Shown piece after piece: positions 5,800 through 7,647 of a stretch of 7,647 nt of DNA. Origin of the DNA: JAXHUH01 sp034211175. GTDB lineage: Bacteria > Actinomycetota > Acidimicrobiia > Acidimicrobiales > CAIXPF01. Every line of letters starts with the position of its first letter. The stretch's first letter is position 1. Below the pieces are notes generated by a model. It saw nothing but the letters and a program-made list of their open reading frames with translations, was not told the DNA's origin and searched no databases. The stretch is taken from positions 1 through 7,647 of the forward strand of contig JAXHUH010000190.1 of assembly GCA_034211175.1 (NCBI GenBank), written 5' to 3'. Both the position numbers and the translations under genes were made by a program.

Positions 5800-7208
5800 T
5801 GGTCCCCACGGCCGAGCACCATGACCTCGTGATCATCGGCGGCGGCCCAGCCGGGTACGCCACCGCTCTCTACGGCGCGTCGGCCGGGCTCGACGTCGCC
5901 ATCATCGAGAAGAACAAGTACGGCGGGACCTGCCTGCACGTCGGGTGCATCCCCGCCAAGGAGCTGCTCGAGACGGCCGCCGTCTACCGGCACGTCTCGC
6001 ACGCCAAGGACTTCGGGATCAACGTCAGCGAGCCAGGGCTCGACTTCGGCGTCACCCAGGACCGCAAGCAGGGCATCATCGACAAGCTCTCCGGTGGGCT
6101 GGTGTCGATGATGAAGGGCCGCAAGATCACGGTCCTCGAGGGCACCGGTTCGCTCACCGGCCCCGGCCAGGTGAAGGTCACCGGCGGCCAGTCGGGCGAC
6201 GTCGAGCTGACCGCCGACTCGATCCTCCTCGCCGCCGGCTCGGTCCCGCGGACCATCCCGGGCTTCGAGGTCGACGGCACGACCGTCGTGACCAGCGACG
6301 AGCTGCTCGCGCTGCGCGAGCTCCCGTCGTCGGCCATCGTGATCGGCGGCGGCGCCATCGGCTGCGAGTTCGCCTCGATGATGAGCGACCTCGGCACCCA
6401 GGTGACGATCCTCGAGGCGCTGCCCAAGATCCTCCCCGGCTGCGACACCGACGTCGCCAACATCGTCGTGCGCTCGTTCAAGAAGCGGGGCATCGACATC
6501 CGCACGGGCGTGAAGGTCAACGGCCACACGCCCCGCGACGGCGGCGGCACGACCGTCCACCTCGAGGGCGGCGACGACATCGAGGTCGAGACGGTCGTCG
6601 TCTCCGTCGGCCGCCGGCCCTACGCCGACGAGCTCGGTCTCGACAACGCCGGCGTCGCCTCCGACGACCGCGGCTTCGTCCAGGTCGGCGAGACCTGCCG
6701 GACCTCGGTCGACGGGATCTGGGCCGCCGGCGACCTGATCGCCACGCCCCAGCTGGCCCACGTCGGCTTCGCCGAGGGCATGGTCGTCGTGAAGGACATC
6801 CTCGGGGAGAACCCGCTGCCGGTGGACTACGGCAAGGTGCCGTGGGCCATCTACTGCCACCCCGAGGTCGCCTTCGCCGGGTACTCCGAGGACGCGGCGA
6901 AGGAGGCGGGCTACGACGTCGTCACGTCCAAGCACCGCTACGCCCCGAACGGTCGGGCGATGATCGTCGGCGAGACCGACGGCCTGGTGAAGGTCATCGC
7001 CGAGAAGCGGCCCGACGGCACCGGCGGGCAGGTGCTCGGCGTGCACATGGTCGGGCCGTGGGTCACCGAGCAGCTCGGCCAGGGCTACCTGGCGGTGAAC
7101 TGGGAGGCGACGGTCGACGAGATCGCCCAGTTCATCCAGCCCCACCCGACGATGAGCGAGGTCTTCGGTGAGACGGTGATCGCCCTCACCGGACGAAGCC
7201 TGCACTGA
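5799..7208 (+). CDS. lpdA: dihydrolipoamide dehydrogenase (E3)
   Basis: Flavoprotein disulfide reductase that reoxidises the dihydrolipoyl groups of 2-oxoacid dehydrogenase complexes with NAD+. Numbering from the GTG at 5799 gives 469 residues, normal for E3. FAD site: VIIGGGPAGYATALYGA (11-27). Redox-active pair: C45 and C50 in GGTCLHVGCIPAKELLE. NAD site: VIGGGAIGCEFASMMSDLG (181-199). Second FAD contact: AAGD (309-312). The C-terminal dimerisation domain carries the catalytic QPHPTMSE (His449, Glu454). All catalytic residues are present. The enzyme is cytosolic. The 5' end is uncertain: upstream to the TGA at 5697 there is no other ATG, GTG or TTG, and the Shine-Dalgarno at 5794-5799 better fits an ACG start at 5808 (466 residues). 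The E2 gene follows after 116 bases containing a long hairpin, and the two are probably coexpressed. Confidence 0.95.
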   Translation: MVPTAEHHDLVIIGGGPAGYATALYGASAGLDVAIIEKNKYGGTCLHVGCIPAKELLETAAVYRHVSHAKDFGINVSEPGLDFGVTQDRKQGIIDKLSGGLVSMMKGRKITVLEGTGSLTGPGQVKVTGGQSGDVELTADSILLAAGSVPRTIPGFEVDGTTVVTSDELLALRELPSSAIVIGGGAIGCEFASMMSDLGTQVTILEALPKILPGCDTDVANIVVRSFKKRGIDIRTGVKVNGHTPRDGGGTTVHLEGGDDIEVETVVVSVGRRPYADELGLDNAGVASDDRGFVQVGETCRTSVDGIWAAGDLIATPQLAHVGFAEGMVVVKDILGENPLPVDYGKVPWAIYCHPEVAFAGYSEDAAKEAGYDVVTSKHRYAPNGRAMIVGETDGLVKVIAEKRPDGTGGQVLGVHMVGPWVTEQLGQGYLAVNWEATVDEIAQFIQPHPTMSEVFGETVIALTGRSLH

Positions 7209-7215
7209 GGCCGGG

Positions 7216-7253
7216 CGCCGACGGTGCCGAGGTAGGACCAGGCGCCGTCGGTG
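7216..7253 (+). promoter_or_regulatory. long hairpin between the E3 and E2 genes
   Basis: Positions 7216-7228 can pair with 7241-7253 in a 13-bp stem containing two G-U pairs. The core is CCGACGG (7218-7224) against CCGTCGG (7245-7251), and the 12-base loop can form a further GGT/ACC pairing. It begins 8 bases after the lpdA stop codon and ends about 70 bases before the E2 start. No T-tract follows, so a simple intrinsic terminator is unlikely. An attenuator or partial terminator, RNA-processing site or mRNA stabiliser that sets the E3:E2 ratio are possibilities. Confidence 0.5.
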
Positions 7254-7276
7254 ACCGCCGACGACCGAGACCAGCC

Positions 7277-7298
7277 AGCACACCCACCCCACACCCCC
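7277..7298 (+). other. C-rich, G-poor tract before the E2 gene
   Basis: After the hairpin the plus strand becomes strongly C-rich and nearly G-free (CACACCCACCCCACACCCCC lies within it), which stands out in a window where G and C are otherwise balanced. Such C>G stretches are typical of unstructured Rho-loading regions, but here it could equally be an unstructured ribosome standby region. Compositional observation only. Confidence 0.35.
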
Positions 7299-7324
7299 GA
7301 TGGCAAGAGGAACGAGCGAGGACG

Positions 7325-7647
7325 ATGGCCGAGATCGTCATGCCCCAGTTGGGCGAGACCGTCACAGAGGGAACGATCACCCGTTGGTACAAGGCGGTCG
7401 GCGATTCCGTCGAGCGTGACGAGGTCCTGTTCGAGGTGTCGACCGACAAGGTCGACTCCGAGGTCCCGTCGACGGCGTCGGGCACCCTGACCGAGATCAA
7501 GGTCCCCGAGGGCGACACCGTCGACGTCGGCACCGTGCTGGCCATCGTCGGCGACGGCGACGGCGACGGCGACGCGGCCCCGTCGGGCGACAGCGGTGCC
7601 GAGGAGGCCCCGGCCGCGGAGCCCGAGCCCGAGCCCGAGCCGGAGCC
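7325..7647 (+). CDS. sucB: lipoyl-bearing E2 acyltransferase of a 2-oxoacid dehydrogenase complex (partial, 3' end outside window)
   Basis: The first 107 codons of a dihydrolipoamide acyltransferase. Residues 1-75 form a biotinyl-lipoyl domain: MAEIVMPQLGETVTEGTI at the start and STDKVDSEVPS at 39-49, where Lys42 is the lipoylation site. The lipoyl arm carries acyl groups from E1 to the E2 active site and is reoxidised by E3, encoded just upstream. The domain is followed by a flexible acidic linker: GDGDGDGD (76-83), an Ala/Glu/Ser stretch, then repeated Glu-Pro to the window edge. The peripheral-subunit-binding and catalytic domains lie beyond. The ATG is supported by GAGG at 7318-7321, though spacing is short (3 bases); a further AGAGG is at 7306-7310. 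Whether the complex uses pyruvate or 2-oxoglutarate (dlaT versus sucB) cannot be decided from this fragment; sucB is the usual label for this actinobacterial form. Confidence 0.88.
   Translation, partial: MAEIVMPQLGETVTEGTITRWYKAVGDSVERDEVLFEVSTDKVDSEVPSTASGTLTEIKVPEGDTVDVGTVLAIVGDGDGDGDAAPSGDSGAEEAPAAEPEPEPEPE
7550..7573 (+). repeat. GGCGAC x4 tandem repeat in the E2 linker
   Basis: Four exact tandem copies of GGCGAC encode (Gly-Asp)4 immediately after the lipoyl domain. The repeats are in frame, so gain or loss of a unit changes linker length by two residues without frameshift. Confidence 0.8.
7619..7647 (+). repeat. GAGCCC-type tandem repeat encoding Glu-Pro, cut by window end
   Basis: GAG-CCC units repeat nearly exactly from 7619 to the last base (one CCG variant), encoding (Glu-Pro)n of the interdomain linker. 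The true copy number lies beyond the window. Confidence 0.75.

Noticed and set aside
5777..5824. 15-codon leader peptide frame (ATG at 5777 to TGA at 5822) overlapping the lpdA start
   Set aside because: It has no Shine-Dalgarno of its own, its ATG overlaps the likely -10 hexamer TACCAT, and the peptide shows no regulatory codon run.
5787..7292. Open frame of 501 codons on the minus strand opposite lipoamide dehydrogenase
   Set aside because: It is the mirror of the E3 gene's biased codon use. The plus strand has all E3 catalytic motifs, while this frame has none and an odd Asp/Val/Gly/Arg composition.

Overview
The window is very GC-rich and densely coded, and nearly every codon in the real genes ends in G or C. 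GTG starts are common (three of the eight larger genes have, or may have, one). The protein types fit a high-GC actinobacterium, perhaps Acidimicrobiia. They include an SRPBCC protein, a TIGR01777 epimerase, a mycobacterial-type monoacylglycerol lipase, and lipoamide dehydrogenase followed by a lipoyl E2. The class-level guess is an inference from family resemblance only. No RNA genes, mobile elements, CRISPR arrays or signs of recent transfer are visible. It reads as an ordinary chromosomal core region.

Left half, minus strand, in transcription order from position 4157 down to 10: a TIGR01777-family epimerase; 34 bases later an FAD-dependent amine-oxidase/phytoene-desaturase-like flavoprotein (GTG start, good Shine-Dalgarno); after a 186-base gap an SRPBCC polyketide-cyclase-like protein; and after a 169-base gap a YedI/DUF808 membrane protein. 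The epimerase and flavoprotein probably share a transcript. The other two may have their own promoters.

A 209-base divergent region (4158-4366) separates the two halves. It holds a perfect 8-bp inverted repeat just upstream of a TATGCT -10-like hexamer.

Right half, plus strand: a small LapA-type two-helix membrane protein (GTG start) overlaps by 4 bases (GTGA) a monoacylglycerol-lipase-like alpha/beta hydrolase. A possible 30-residue single-helix membrane peptide lies in the following 308-base gap. Next come dihydrolipoamide dehydrogenase and the first 107 codons of a lipoyl-bearing E2 acyltransferase, cut by the window end. E3 and E2 are partners in the pyruvate or 2-oxoglutarate dehydrogenase complex: E2 carries acyl groups on a lipoyl-lysine and E3 reoxidises the dihydrolipoyl group with NAD+. 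A TIGR01777 epimerase close to these genes recalls the Mycobacterium tuberculosis dlaT-Rv2216-lipB-lipA neighbourhood.

I do not see an undescribed multi-gene system here. The points most worth checking are the start of the lipoamide dehydrogenase gene, whose Shine-Dalgarno points at an ACG codon; the long hairpin between the E3 and E2 genes; the possible 30-residue peptide; and the inverted repeat in the divergent promoter region.
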